Assembly (NCBI GenBank): GCA_004764695.1
Contig: SMSO01000032.1
Location: 3,516,983-3,580,982 of the forward strand
Direction of reading: 5' to 3'
Source: Schizochytrium sp. TIO01
Taxonomy: Eukaryota > Sar > Bigyra > Thraustochytrida > Thraustochytriidae
Length of the DNA stretch: 64,000 nt
The notes beneath the pieces were generated by a model that worked only from the letters and a program-made list of their open reading frames with translations, ran no database searches and had not been told where the DNA came from. Both the position numbers and the translations under genes were made by a program. Below, one piece after another: positions 11,701-25,479 of this stretch; the stretch's first letter is position 1, and every line of letters begins with the position of its first letter.

Positions 11701-13907
11701 AGCCACGAGGACTTTGCCAGCAAGCAAAAATTCATCGCTGCTTGCCATAAAAGACTCAGAGCGTGCCACAATGACGGCCACACTCCTTGATTCTTAAGAG
11801 GCGGCCAACGAATGAGGAGCAAGCGCGCACACGGTGTCTATGGTGGTCGAGTTCTGTGATCGTAATTCGTATAGAGCAGCTCCACGTACGTACTGCCACC
11901 ACGAAAGAGATCTGCCATAGGTCGCTCCAGAGGATCGCCACCTGGGGGCGAACCTCGCTAGGACCGCCCGACAGAGCTGGGCTGCGTTTCGACGACGATT
12001 CTGCTGCGGTCCAACATTCGAGTGCGCGAAGAAGTTTTCCTGGAGGGAGCCGGAAACCTTCTCGGCTCTGTTGTTCCTCATCGCAACGTAAAGCTTAGGC
12101 GGTCGATGCAGCTTGGCTATCAGAAGAACTTTGTCAATCGGGCGAGATCATCTTCACATGGCACGCTGTCTTGCATGGCCTTTCGACCAAACCAACTTGC
12201 CGATCGTCGAAAGCAACCTTTGGGCTGGACAACTCTCCAGCTGCTCCCGTGGCGACTTGCTGCTCTGGCTGACTGATCAGTTCAGAATGCGATCAGTCAG
12301 CAAAGGAATGGGCGGACGTTGGCGCTGCTCGTGCCTTTGCTCGGCGGCAGTTTAGCTGCTTGCACCTCTTTCGCACTTACTGTGCAATGACCCGCTGGTA
12401 ATATAACACTGGCCGTTCAACTATATGCCTAGGAAGAATGAGAAGTGATTGAGTGTAAATGCACTCGAGTTAGAGCTGCACGAATACAACAAACGCAGAG
12501 GCTGCAAGCTATGCTCTATCGGGTTTATGGCTTGGAGAATGCTTTTTTAAGTGCTGAGGATTCTGAACAATACGAGTTGGAATATCGTTATTCATGTTTT
12601 GTAAGGTCCGCGAACGCAAAGTTGATTGGCCATGTACATGCCTTCATATACTCGAAAAAATAGTAAAGGAAAAAGCCAACTCTGTATACTCATTAAATTA
12701 AATTCTTGGCTGTTCCCGAAGTTTGATCGAGGAGCTAATTTGTATAGCACCCGGGCTCAGAAAGCTCTTCGTTTTTGTGATCATATCATTTGTTCTTTTC
12801 GTTGTTCCCTCTTTTTTTGTCTTTTGAAAAAAGTTGAGAAAAAGAATATATATAAGTTTTTTTTTTTTTTTTTTTCTTTCTGACTCTGTGCTGAGGCATT
12901 TGATTGGCCCAAACCCAGTTGAATGCGATGGATGAGAGATTACACGTGCCTCACCTTTTGTCTTCACCCAAATGCTACCTTTGATCGGATACAAGCTGTA
13001 AGTGCTCCACCATTTAATTGTTCAAAGAGTATTAGTAGTTTTATGACATTAAAAAATAAATAAAATGTTTTAAATTTTAAATAAAGGTACTATACAACAA
13101 ATTTCAGTGCAATTCGTGTGCAACCCTTTCCAGATGACGCAAAGGGTCGTCAAGGGAGATGGTTCCTGGACAATTTGTAAAGCCTTGAAGACCACCTTGC
13201 TTTGTTGATCAAATAATAACTTTCTTTTTTTCCTGAATCAAAGTTTATGGTATAGTAGAATTGCCTACCATTAACCAAAAAGCTAAAGCAGCGGATATGG
13301 ACTTACCTACTCTTCAAATCGAAGCTCATATTAGGCAGATAGTAGTTTACAACTAAATCATAGTCATAGCTGACTTTGAAATCTACCAAGGCACTAAAGT
13401 ACTCATCTAGTTAGGTTGAGAAATAGAGATCCGGGCTTAACTGGTCGCTTCGAATTCTTCGTAGTCTGTAGATGCCATAAACTGTTATTTGCAAAGAAGG
13501 CACTGCTTCTGCCATTGTAAAGAGTGTTTTCATATCTAAGCTACGTTACATAGTATCCACAAGAACGTGCACGTGCAGGATTCTGAATCTATTTAGAGGC
13601 CCTCCTTCTTTCTCACAATTAGCCTAAGATCACCCATTTTAGAGACAATCCCACCCACTCCAAATCAGTTCTGCAAAGACATACTTGAAATAAAAAATTA
13701 TAAAAAAGAGTGAGAGACACTATGACTATTCAAACATGAAGCAGCCAATTATAAAATCGTATCGCATGCAATTCTATCTGAGCACAGTTCTTATTATACT
13801 GCGTGGTCTCTAAAACGATAGTCTCACAAGATAATATGAGGCCACTGTTTATCTTTGTATATAGAAAATAATCTAGGTCTCAGAACGGGTAAAAAGGAGA
13901 CTACAGG

Positions 13908-14115
13908 AGTAGATACCACATATCTTTTACAGAGGGCTGGGCGTGCTTAATTGTTTTTTCCATAAGTACGCTTCGAATGTAGAATAAGGATATCTCGACT
14001 ACGCAACCTGAAAGTAGATACCGCTCATGTTGTACAAAAGGCTTGGCGTATTTGCTTGTTGTATTTTTCATTTTTCACGAATTTGCTTGAAGTATAGGAT
14101 ATTATCCACTGCGTT
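13908..14115. repeat. Diverged ~105-bp tandem duplication
   Basis: Two adjacent segments start with the same AGTAGATACC (13908 and 14013). They then share in order a TTACA/GTACA, a GGCTGGGCGT/GGCTTGGCGT, a T-rich stretch and a GGATAT near the end. The copies have drifted by substitutions and small indels. No coding frame is preserved. Confidence 0.6.
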
Positions 14116-15069
14116 ACGATCATATGTAGAATCTTCATATCGTATATGGGTCATACGTAATTCGTATTTAAACTAAAATGGTAGTTAATGCAACATGAGC
14201 AACATTGTGTTATTGGTTTTGTTTATAAGTATGTTCGGAAATCAATATGAGAGCCCAATCCATTGGTCCCCTCTCTCAAATCTCGCGCTTTTCGTGCAAA
14301 GCTGAGCAGCTATAATAAAGATAAGCATCATTGCTAACTGCAAATCAAGCAACTGGAAAGCTGCAGAGGGTAAAACCACCTCCTCACATTGGTCTTGAAA
14401 CTTGATCTGTTTCCACCCTTGCTGGAGTTTAGGTTTGTTTTGAAAAAGGAAATCTCAAAAGCAGGTGTTTTATCATCCTAGTCATGGCAATGGTTTATCA
14501 CACTCCAGTTCTTATCGTTTCCGTCTTGGACACCTCTCCATCGTCGTAATTATTGAAGTTGTCGTTGTTCTATGTCATCATCAATTATGGCACTGCGGCC
14601 ACCCTGTCATCGTGTTTGCTGCACCGTATGCTCGTTCAAATTGTCAAACTAGCCGTATCTTGGGTGTTTGTTTTCTTGGTGAGTTGTTTCTAGTCAAGAT
14701 ACATTTCTTCTTTTTATAAAAAGGAGCTGATAAAATATGCACACTACCTCCATAATGAGCTTGTCAAGACGTAAAGACAGTATAGAAAGCCTCCGGAATA
14801 TTGTGAAGCGGTGAGATATTCATCTTGCTACATAATTCCACCAACTGGCCGAAAGTAGTTCTGAGAAGACGTAGTAGGCAGGCAGATAAATATAGATTGA
14901 TCAAGCCTGTCTCCCTCGACAAGCCAAAAACATCATACGTGTATCACGTACTGACATCTTTCGGCCAGCCAGCCGGTCGGTCGGTCGGTAGTTAGGTAAG
15001 TTGGCACTTGCTCAGCATCTATGCCTGCAAGTGTCGAACCACGCTAACTATAGCATAAATGGATCAAAT

Positions 15070-16590
15070 TTACTCGAGCGTCCGGAGGAGACGCCACAAA
15101 CCAGCAGCTTCGCGAATCTGCGCAAAATTGATGCAAAAGGCTTGGACCTCGATAAAGAGATCCGAGACATCAACAATGTTGTTGCGGATAAGCGACTGCA
15201 AGAAAACACAAACGAGGCGCACGAGACGGTGCTGCATGTACTTATCTTTGATGTTCTCGCAGGAGGAAATGCAGTTGGAAATATACAAGTGAATAAACTC
15301 GGGGGGTAGCTGGACCGCGGTAGTTAGACGGTTGACAACCTCCATTGAGTGCAAAGACATTTCCATCTCTACGAGCGCGCTAAGGTAGTTCGTGATCATA
15401 TCACTGTTCATGAGCTTAAGCAGGCACTCGAAGGCAATCATAGGGTTGTTCTCCACAAGGTCGGGTAGGTTTCCGGGTACGAGGCCGCATTGGTAGGCCA
15501 ACCGTGGGTCCTCTTCGAGTTCCTGAAGGACTTGTTTCTGCTGTGCCGGTACGAGCGGACCCTTGAAGGCCTTTGCCATTAGCTCGCGGAATTCCTCGCC
15601 CCGGGAGGTATCCTCGCACATGCTAGCGTCCCACAGCAAACCAGGTGGGTCGACCGGGTTAAGCCAAATCATTTCGTTCGCTTCAACCTTAAAGAGCGTC
15701 GGGGGTGGCCTTGCAAATGTTGGTGCAAACCCCGCCATCGACAAACCTGACATGCTTCCATCCTCCGCATCTTCAAGTCCCACAATCGAGTCCACCGTCG
15801 GTTTCTGAGTCGGCATTGGTGCCGGCAATTTCTGGGCCACTCCTTCAGGTCTCACCGGGTCAAATACCACGGGTCTCTGCTCAATAGGCACGCGAGCCGG
15901 TCCACCAATAAGCCCCAAGCCTACCCTTGTGTTCGTGCCCTGCTCATATTCGCGCATGAGCTCCGAGTATTCCGCCGCCTCCAACGCCGGCAGCTGCGGA
16001 ATACCCGCCAACTTTGAGAGCTCATCGCACACGGCATCAGCGCTCATTTGTGCCCATGAGGTGGAAATAACTGCGCTCGAACCGGCGCCACCAACGGAAG
16101 CCGCAGCACGTGCTGTCTGCGACATGTCAAAGCGCACGCTCAGTCTACGCAACGTACCGCTGATGAAATGGCACTCCGCAGTGCGGCTCGGGTCCGTGGC
16201 ATTGACCTTGAACAGCAAGCGCAGGAAGACACCGGCAAAGGGGTGCACGCGCTGCACGCCAGTCCTGGACAGAGCAGCTTCAGGGAGTGTGGCAGAGGAG
16301 TTATTTGCACCAGCGGAGGAGGGGCTGATGCTCGAGTTGTCGGCAGCGTCGGCGTTCGGAGTGTTGGGGGGGACTCCGACGAAGTTCTGAAGGAGAAAGA
16401 GGGCTACGAAGCGCTGAGCACGCGGAAGGAGATTGTCCTCTAGGAGGACGGCGAGCGTGCAGGCCCATCGGAAACGCTCGTGGCGGGTGGTCTTGGACTG
16501 AGCCGCCTCCAGAGCGGCCTTGAGAGGAATGTCCGTGCGCTCGCACACAGCCACCACCTCGCCGAGCTCGGCCAGCGAGAGCAGCTTCAT
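15070..16590 (-). CDS. CNOT11: CCR4-NOT complex subunit 11 (CNOT11)
   Basis: A single-exon, 506-residue protein from the ATG at 16590. Its C-terminal third carries the diagnostic CNOT11/C2orf29 block: [20 protein letters not shown] at about residues 376-395, then a helical run with [19 protein letters not shown] and ending at [14 protein letters not shown]. The N-terminal 150 residues are helical and leucine-rich, as expected for the part that binds CNOT10 and the N-terminal region of NOT1. A Ser/Asn/Ala-rich linker (about 80-105) and a Pro-rich linker (about 225-300) separate the parts. In animals CNOT11 with CNOT10 forms an accessory module of the CCR4-NOT deadenylase, which shortens mRNA poly(A) tails in the cytoplasm. 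Length is close to the human protein. No intron is needed. Confidence 0.92.
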   Translation of the reverse strand: MKLLSLAELGEVVAVCERTDIPLKAALEAAQSKTTRHERFRWACTLAVLLEDNLLPRAQRFVALFLLQNFVGVPPNTPNADAADNSSISPSSAGANNSSATLPEAALSRTGVQRVHPFAGVFLRLLFKVNATDPSRTAECHFISGTLRRLSVRFDMSQTARAAASVGGAGSSAVISTSWAQMSADAVCDELSKLAGIPQLPALEAAEYSELMREYEQGTNTRVGLGLIGGPARVPIEQRPVVFDPVRPEGVAQKLPAPMPTQKPTVDSIVGLEDAEDGSMSGLSMAGFAPTFARPPPTLFKVEANEMIWLNPVDPPGLLWDASMCEDTSRGEEFRELMAKAFKGPLVPAQQKQVLQELEEDPRLAYQCGLVPGNLPDLVENNPMIAFECLLKLMNSDMITNYLSALVEMEMSLHSMEVVNRLTTAVQLPPEFIHLYISNCISSCENIKDKYMQHRLVRLVCVFLQSLIRNNIVDVSDLFIEVQAFCINFAQIREAAGLWRLLRTLE

Positions 16591-16836
16591 GCTCGCGCAA
16601 ATACGGCAAGCTGGACACGCGGCGGCAGCGAACGCCTAATCCAAAGCCAAAGGCAATCGATCTAATCTAGTTTGATTGTTTCTTCTTCTTCGCTTTTCTT
16701 CTTCTCCAATATGACTAATCTATCCACAATCAACACTGATTTCTATTCCCCACTTGTCCCCAATGCTCTACAGTACACCAAATCTTTACCCTACTGTATA
16801 CCTTACTATACTCCACTGTGTCTCTATACCCTATAG

Positions 16837-16867
16837 TACCTACCTACCTACCTACCTACCTACCTAC
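16837..16867. repeat. (ACCT)n microsatellite
   Basis: About seven ACCT units in the 5' flank of CNOT11. Confidence 0.9.
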
Positions 16868-19800
16868 TTGCTGCTAACTGGCCAAAAGATAAGGAGACCA
16901 CAGCGAGTAGAACAACAGGAACAATAGGAACATAGAGAACTAAGGGAACGCAGGGAATTGTAGGAACAGCGGGAACGCAGATGAAGCAAAACTCACTCAC
17001 GCCAGCGAAGACCACGAGACCTACTCAGGGGTCCCGGAAGAGGCTTTGGAGTGCCAGGTTCGCGCAGACTCGATCAGAGGGGACTCGTGCAGGTCCTGGG
17101 GCGATGATAGCGGCTAGGGAGCGCAAGTGACCTGCCAACGGGCTCGAGACCTCGCGCGCATCACTGTTAGATCCTAACTATTAAGATTAGAATGAAGTGC
17201 CATGTAGGGACCTGGCCACGTTTAATTCAAAGCAACTCAAGGGAGAGACCATCGTAGTTCCTCATCAATCAGGATACGAGAATGAAGAAGGTAGCACTCT
17301 AAGGGATTGCAAACAAAACTTGAAGAAGTGAGGTGGGTTTTGACCTATACGGGCTTGAGTTGGCAATGGAATGGGTAAAACCTATTCAGTACCAGTGCAG
17401 CAAAGAATGTTGTGTATATGTACATATATATATATATATGTGTGAAATTAAAGCAATGGGGTGGAGTCATTTGCGTAAGAGAGTTCAATTGAAATGATGA
17501 GGCTTTTGTTTCCAAGTCTGAGCAACAGCGATTTGTAGAGAGGTCACATGCATGCAAGTGGCCTTGTTTGACTATGTAATGGTTTATGACAATGGTGTAT
17601 TACCGTATCGGAAAAGACGCAAGGTTTTATGGGCAAAGCTCATGGCTGTCACACTGTCCGTCAGGGTCGTTTGCGTGTCAAGAAGCTCTCATAACTGCCT
17701 TGCATGATAATGAGTTTGGAGGGGAGCTTGGATCTATATATTAGCAAGAAACGAAGCTCTTGCCTTCGGAGAGACTGTAATAATCTTCCAGACATTTCGA
17801 GAGTTTCATTTGTGGGGATTCGAGGCTTTATTGAACACTGGAGTTGCTACCGGTTCAGCTTCAATGAATAGAATTTTAACAATGCGCCTTACATGAATAT
17901 CTTGTATTTATAAATATATTTTTGAATGGTTGTCACCGATATCTTTAAATTGGTACAGCCCCCAGCTTGTATTTCTTTTTGGGGGGGGGAGTTGGTATCT
18001 ACTTTATACGAGACAAGATTAACTGGAGCATAGAGTACATAGGTTAGCTAAGTAGCGATGATCCACTTTCCCCTACGCTTGAATTAAGTTTGGTTTGTAT
18101 ATAATTCATGGGAAGTCATCAGCCTTAACTGTTTTTTTTTTTAATTAAGCTCAAGATGGTATTAGGAAGCAGCTGAGGGCAGCACTGAATAATAACGGCC
18201 CAAGTAGACCCAAAGGTTTGCAGAGAAGCACTCATTAATCACACGTCTCCCTCCCAAACAGATTGCCAGAAGAATTATGCGTTTGTTTGTTTTTAAAAGC
18301 TGCATTTAATTTTATGATACCTATGCATCTGTGAGGCTCAGGACGTTTGCCAAGCCTCAACAGATCCACAAACTTTAGGGTCAGATAGTTTTGAGTAAGA
18401 TTGTATATATATCTAAACTTCTGTTCGGAACGGTGCATTACATCTTGCGTGACTTCGTCATTTGACAACGCCTCAAGTTTAAATCGGCCCAAGTTTAATA
18501 AGTCAGGTGCCGAGCTTCAAGTCGACCCAGCTGGGGCTATGTGCGTCACAAAAGGAAACATGTGAAGGACATAATGTCTATTTGAAGTGCTCGTAAGAGT
18601 TAGTAAAATGCCGGGGACTAGTAGACATGAATTTAATGGTAAAATACTGATTTAGGATAAAGTAATAGTGAGGGGGTGTAATATGTTAAAGTGTATATAT
18701 AGCTTTGATGACTGAGTTCCGTCTTCTGATGTGATATCACTTCGCATGGTCTGATTGATTAGTTCGCGTGGCCTTCGGACTCTTTCTCTCTATAATATTC
18801 CAACAATGTCTTAATTTCTTCTTCTTCCCCTGGAGAAGACTGCAGCATCCCAGGATTTAGAGTACTTTCGAAAAATGGATAACTCGGGGAAGCGGTGAAT
18901 CGAAATTTCAAGTTTTATTCATAAGCGAACTCATACCCATGTGAGATTTTTAGTCTCTCTCTAGAAACAGTATCAATATTTTTAAAAGGTTTGAAGGTCC
19001 ACTTTGACTGCTGTTGTGCATGTGCGAGAAGCCATGCAAAACTCTCAATTGGCCTCACCGATATCCACAATTTATCAAATAACAACTATTGATTGATCTA
19101 AAGGAATGATCAGAATTTTGATTCGAATACCCTCAGTATAAAGTTATTGATGCTTTATCTAAACTATTGAACTGAAGCTGCTGTGCACGGCCAGACATTA
19201 TAATCGCACCCTACAGATTTTTGCTCAAAAGTAAGTCTTTAGAACATCTTTCCATTAAGAATACGAACTAAAACCAAAACATGTTGGGAGTGTGAGTATT
19301 TAAGAAGACAGGTCGCCATACAAACCTACGACTATCCTTTTTATTTTCTTGCTTATGTATTTAACGTGTCATGCAGATGAAAGTGGTGACGATTACTTCA
19401 CCTCCGGAAACTTATACATGGAAATGCATGCACATTCCCGAGAATGTCTCAATGTTTAAAGACTTACAGCACACTTAAGGACACCTACTGAATTCCGTCC
19501 ATGTGTATTGGGTTCTTAAGTCATTCTCAGTATTTTGGTGAGTTGAGAAGCTTGTTTGGTCTAAAAAACAATCGAGGGCGGCTTGTTAAAAATGTGTATA
19601 GTTTGTGGAGGCTCATTTACGATGATTTAAATGCAACAGTAGTTTGATGGTCTTCGATATCCAGACCATTGGTTGAACAGAGTTTAAATATCCACAGTTC
19701 ATACCATATAAATGAATCTTTGGCTCAATCTATTTGAGGCTTCAAGTTAAGCAAGTCTCGAAATTTGAAGAACTTAACTTGATTTTGTACACGTCTAAGG

Positions 19801-22365
19801 TCCAAGCCTCCTTTTGAAAATTTCATCACTTTTACGTCTTCTTTAATGTCTCGCAGTTCATCGCAATTCGGGCAAGCAATAGTTCAAGTTGTCCTCCGTT
19901 CATTAAACCTGGGTGACCATTATAGCAAACATTTCATATCGAACATAATATACAATTTTCAAATCAATGATATTGTCTCAGAGTAGTACCGCTATGATGA
20001 TCAAATTAACAAATTGAAACCGCATTAATATGCTTTGTGAGAAAATAACGTGGCTATACAACATCTCTTCACGAGTACTTGAGAGGCAACATTGAGTTAG
20101 TAATGTATACGTAGGATAGACAGCTCTTCATCGATTAATGGATTACTCTCATATCAATACTCATGAGAGTTTTGATTCATTACAAGTGGACAATCTACAG
20201 GCCCAATACCAATACAGGAGATTTATTGTTCGTCATTTTCAATCGTTACCAGCATACGCAATAGCATAATGTATAATTTGCATACTTTCAAATCAACATC
20301 TGTTAAAAAAAAGAATAAGAATAAGAATAAGCTTAGGTTCTTTGCTTGCTAGTCTTGTATTTTGAAAGGAGAGAATGCGGTGCTAGTGCTTTGGGCAGAT
20401 TATATGGCAAGTCTTGAATCCTTTGAAATTGTTCCTGGGCTAGTTCGCAATTCCAAGTTGGAATATTTGGAGCCCGTTACATGTCATTAGAAATAAGAAG
20501 ATTTTAGACTGATCTCTTCCACAAGCAACGGAAGTTCAAACTTCGTCTTGTGTCTATATTTGTTGAATCATTTGACAGGTTTCAATTTCTTGTTTTAACC
20601 AGTCCCTGACTTGCATGTAACTAGTCTCTTGGAAAAAAGTATTATTCAAAAAAAGGATTCAACCTTTGGAATAAAGACCATGGTTGATATAATTGTGAAA
20701 CCTGTAACCATTCGCAATCATTCGGTGCGTTTGAACAACAATAGTATGTCTATAGTAGGTATGTTAACAAAGAAACACTGCATACTATTCTTAGTAACGC
20801 ACGCACGAAACGATAATATGTTTTGCTGTATTCATATCATAAAGTTCTGTTCAGTTCTTTCCACAAAAATTAGTATTAACTTCGATATGAGGAAAACTAA
20901 AAACTCTGCGACTTCCCTTTCAGTTCGTTCATTCCAAATAGTTTAGTGTAATAAACTTGAAGTCCTCAGACTTATCTCCTTTTCTTTTCTCCCTGATGGC
21001 TTGTCAAGATTTTCCAAAACAGAGATTTTCAAGACTTCTAATTAAAAATATTACAAAAACATTCTGAGCTCTATCTTAGATGGCTCCATCTTAGATGGTA
21101 AAATAGAGCAGTTGCTTAGATCTTGGGCAATTTCCTTGCTGTTATTACCCTAAAGGAAGGCTTTTGAAACGCTCTTACTGACATTTGGCGATCTTACGGC
21201 CCTAGGAAACAAGTTGTAAGTCACACGACCTTACATCAAGCACAGATGCAGTTCGTCCAAGCTTCTTGGCAGTACCTCAAGAGAGCCATTCTTACTTTTA
21301 GCTCCTTCAGACAGTTCCATCGTGTTCGTTTATGAAGTAATTCGTCCAAAAGTATTCCTTCTTGGAACGACTATAAGTTTCAATATTCTGCTACCGCTGT
21401 TGTTCTTTTCCACTGCCAGTAGGTAGGGAGAACCTTTTATATTCCTGCCCCGAGTGTGCTCATCTCTGCCGCTAGAACGGCTCGAAAGTCTTGACTTGAA
21501 GCGATGCGTTCTGCCCTGCCCAAATGTGTCAGAGCTAGAGTATTTTCGAGCAGAAGAACTTGCTCTATCGCACGTGCGCTTGTTGCAGCCCTTTGCTCTG
21601 GTGAGCGAATCATAAAATTTAATTATTCAGGGCACGGCGTTTACCCTTCTGCTTCTGCGGCTGTGTTTTCCTCAGCCGCCATGGACAAAAGTCTCACCAT
21701 TCCTGACGATGAAGCCTTCGTCAACGATTTTTCATCCCTCCTGGACAACGGAGTCGTTCTGACGGTGCAGGGTGCACTCGTTCTCCCTGAGGGTCTCCCG
21801 GGGCCTCCTCGTTACCAGCCTATATATATACCAAGGTTGTTGTTGGTTCTCCAAACCTTTCGGAGCCCTCCCCTGAGCTGACCCGGCTCTCCCTTATCAC
21901 AGATTCGCATCGCTGCTGCAGCCACGAGTACCTAATAAGAAGCAGGCAAGCCAACATAAGAGGTTAGTTCCACCTGAGCTCGTGCTTCCAAGCATGCATC
22001 ACAAAGCCTCCAAGTACTTTTAGCTAACAGTGCAACTTCGGACAACGGCAATGCGACGGCAGCTTTAAGAAAAGTCATGTCTAAGCAAGGTAGAAGGTAG
22101 CGTAATGGAAATGGTGATTCCATCGGTACCATTGATCAGCTGCATTTCACGTGCAGGATACATACACCAACGGTGGCTTCGTGTCAAGAACAGCAGCTTC
22201 CGGAGCAGACGACGAGCGTGGGCGCTCGTGCCTTGCCCTCACACCATTGGCACGGCGCTCGAGTTTCTTCTGCCCAATGACGCCCTCGAAATGTCAACGG
22301 GGCTTTTCACCTTGGCGGTGGACCATTGCATTGATTTTGTTTGGCCTGTCCTGTGATTGGTGGCA

Positions 22366-22391
22366 ATTGCAATTGCAATTGCAATTGCAGC
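22366..22391. repeat. (AATTGC)n tandem repeat
   Basis: Four copies of a hexamer, each containing a self-complementary GCAATTGC. Confidence 0.9.
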
Positions 22392-24239
22392 TCCAACGAA
22401 GAAGAGTAAACTGACCTTCGAGGCAGAAATCAGCAGGACGGCGCTCAGGCTGGGCAGCAAGCAACGCATGCAACGCATGCAGCAGATTCTGACAAGACGA
22501 GACGAGTGGTGCTGCTCGTCGCGGAACTTCAAGGTGAAAATGGAAACGAAGTGAATGACATTCTTGAAAATGCCGTGGTCTCCCTTTCGCCGCCCTGCAC
22601 TAGTCATCGCATACTGCTATCAATAGGACTGCCGCTTTATTATTATCCATTCTCTTGAACACTTGTGGTCTTTCAGAAAAAAAGCAAAAAAATAAAATGC
22701 AAAGCAAAGCAAAGCAAAGCAAGAGAGGACAAAAAGAAAAAACAAAACCATGGCGTAGGCTGCTATGGCGTTTATCAAAGAGGTGAATGTTTACATTCAA
22801 GATGCGGCATGAGCGAGCAAGATCTTTGGCGTGGCAGTGCAGGCTGCTCCTCTAGAGAGGCATTGGGCGTGACGGTTGCGTTGCCTGCCGTTGCTTTCAC
22901 AGTCAGGAATAAGGATGGCCACGTGCAGTGCAGAAGTTTTGTAGTTCTGTCCTTGAGAAAAGTGCCGCCTTTATTTATATAGAAGCACAAGCTGCCTGCC
23001 GAGATTTGCGCAGCGAGTTTACATTTCAGTACGTACTACTTAGTGCGTAAAGGAAACCTTTATTTCACTTGAATTGCTTGAAGAGAACACGTACACACAG
23101 CAACACTCCAAAGCAAAACGCTGAGGTTTTGAGCAAAGCTTTGAGCAAAAAAGCAATGGAAAGGAAAAAACCAAGGCTCTGTGAGCATGACATTCATTAT
23201 TAGGGTAGGCAGGCGAGTTGTGGGTAGCACGAATTGATAAGTGCAGAAGACAAAAAGCAACCGCTCGGGAGGTACCTAGGTAGAACCATTGTGAAGGACG
23301 GGACAAGCGAAGACTGCATGCCAAGTCGAAGAAAGTACAATTTCAGGTCGTGTCGTAGGAATTAGTTTTTCAAGATGTTAGTTAGCAAAAGTTTCTGCGA
23401 AGGTTAGTTTTGTTGTGTGAGCAAAGAAAAAAAAAAATAGCATGAAGAAAAAGTAAAAGCAGATAAAGATTTTATAAATCACAAAAAAAAGTAAAAAAAG
23501 TAAAGTATTAAAGGGTGGACTCTGGTGCTCCGGGTCCGCCAACATCACAAAAACACGCTCTACCTCATCGATCAGTCTCCCTTATTCGCACGAAATCCTT
23601 GATTGCTTACATGTTTGGCGGACGCAACATCGCCTATTAAATTAATAATAATAATAATATATATATATTTTAAATTAAAAAAGCTACTTATCTTTTGTAT
23701 AAATTCTCTTTGTAAGTCATGTTTTGAAATTGAGAGAGAAAAATGAAAAAGATAGGATTCAAAAATATTTATATTTATTCCAATTTATATTTATTTATTC
23801 ATTTAATTAAAAAAGAAAAGAAAGAAAAGAAAGAGGAGAAAGAAAACTAATATACATAGGATTAGTAGGTAATAATAAGTGGTGATGTGAAACAGTTGGT
23901 AGAGAAAGCAGGAAGATCGATCGAATCATGACAACTTCTGAAATCCCAGCTTCTGCTAAACCTATGGACCGCTCGTTTCCTCTAAATCGGCGGAGCCCAC
24001 TCGCGTTCCCATCTTCCCCGTGTATTTCAATGACTGCTTCTTCAGCAACCTGAAGATGCTGACTGTCGTCTTGGAGCTGACAGCCTCTACACCATCGTTC
24101 TGCATCCAACTCGGGCATCCCAGAACACCACCATCTCGAAAGCACTCCCTCCGCCCAAATTCTGATCCTTCATGCGGCGCCGCAAGTGGGCCGAATGCCC
24201 ATTTCCTGAGCTCTTTGTGTCCACGTCCGAGAGACATGC

Positions 24240-24470
24240 ACAACACAGCACAGCACAGCATTACATTGCATTGATTGCATTACATTGCATTATTGCATTG
24301 CATTATTGCATTACATTGCATTATTGCCATTGCATTGCATTGCATTGCATTGCATTACATTACACATTGCAATGCATTGATTGATTGCATTGATTGAATT
24401 GTATTGAATTGCATTGATTGCATTGGATTGCGTTGCATTGCATGGGATTGCATTGCATGGCATTGATTCC
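24240..24470. repeat. Degenerate ATTGC/ATTGATTGC satellite
   Basis: About 230 bp built from imperfect ATTGC, ATTAC and ATTGATT units. It interrupts a GC-rich island. Frames across it give Ile/Ala/Leu/His-rich artefact peptides. Confidence 0.9.
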
Positions 24471-25337
24471 ATGCACGGGCTCAAATTGCAGCACCTTTGG
24501 ATCGACAGCGCAATTTCCGTCGACGGGTTCGACGCCTGAGCTTCTTGGCAGGCAGCGCCAGCACGGTCTCTGAGCTATGGGGACGATGCCCAGACGTTGA
24601 CTGCATTTGCCTCGCTCGAGTTCGTTCAGACTTCAGGACTGCTGCTGATTCCAGGCCTAAATCTGCCATCTGTTCCTGCGCTAGAATCGATCATTCCATG
24701 TGTCTGATGATCGTTCTCGCGCACTCGGGCGACGGCGGCGTGCGCTCGATCAGATTCTGAAAGAAGTCTGAAATCAGGAGACAGAAGTACGTTCATTCCA
24801 GACGATCTCAACCAGAGCAATCTTGCGGCGATGGAAACGGAGTTCAACCAACTCCAGTTTTCTTGGCGATCTTCTTCTTGGATTTGCGAGCAGGCCAAAA
24901 GCATCGTCGATCGCGATCCAAGTTGGTCTCGAAGAGCGCTCCTCTCTTACACCGTCTGTTCTCAATCGCTCGCTTGAGAATTGATGCATCGATTGCATTG
25001 CATCTCACTTAGACAATTATGGGTCACAGCCATGATTTTGCAGCGGTTTCCGCGAGGACGGAGTGCGGCGGAACCTCTGCTCAGACACTCGCGCACTCGC
25101 GCACGCACGCAATCAACTCACTCGCTCGTTCCCCATTCGCAGCTTCCTTCCCTTTCTTCATGCTCGTCGTTGCTCAACTGTGTCTTTTTGCGAATATCGA
25201 TCACTATGAATGATTGATTGATAAGCTTTTGGAGATTACAAAAGAAGGTGTTAGTTATTATCACTATTGTGACGACTTCTTTCTTCAAAGGAGGTAAATG
25301 CATTTTATTTCACTCAAAGTTTTTATCTCTATTATTA

Positions 25338-25421
25338 TTTTAATTAATTTTAATTAATTTTAATTAATTTTAATTTTAATTTTAATTTTAATTTTAATTT
25401 TAATTTTAATTTAGTTTTCAA

Positions 25422-25477
<56 letters not shown>

Positions 25478-25479
25478 AA
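25338..25479. repeat. Adjacent (TTTAA)n and (GAAA)n tracts
   Basis: About 75 bp of TTTAA/TTTAATTAA units are followed within 10 bp by about 59 bp of GAAA units. Confidence 0.95.

Larger units (their letters stand above)
6213..15069. other. Long spacer, no confident gene
   Basis: This 8.9-kb spacer lies between the TPR-type gene and CNOT11. GC-rich islands occur near 6650-6850, 7190-7310, 7840-8520, 10050-10600 and 11450-12350. Each has short open frames on both strands with no recognisable domain. The rest is AT-rich. Repeats include a CTAG-rich run (6925-6942), TTC (about 7492-7513), GCAC (about 8500-8519), GTTT (8715-8760), poly-T (12857-12875) and a diverged tandem duplication at 13908-14115. 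ATG frames worth noting are at 7842, 10024 and 11698, all short. Spliced genes could be hidden here but none could be modelled. Confidence 0.5.

Noticed and set aside
11455-11790. 111-codon frame with a protein-like tail
   Set aside because: The first ATG is only 30 codons from the stop and there is no recognisable domain; the length is within chance expectation.
20611-20946. 112-codon frame in the AT-rich stretch, considered as a retroelement fragment
   Set aside because: It has no ATG at its start, no reverse-transcriptase or other motif, and a composition expected of AT-rich DNA.
24480-24560. GGTTCGA-like sequence considered as a tRNA B-box
   Set aside because: The surrounding arms do not pair and there is no anticodon arm. 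A similar site near 50093 also fails.
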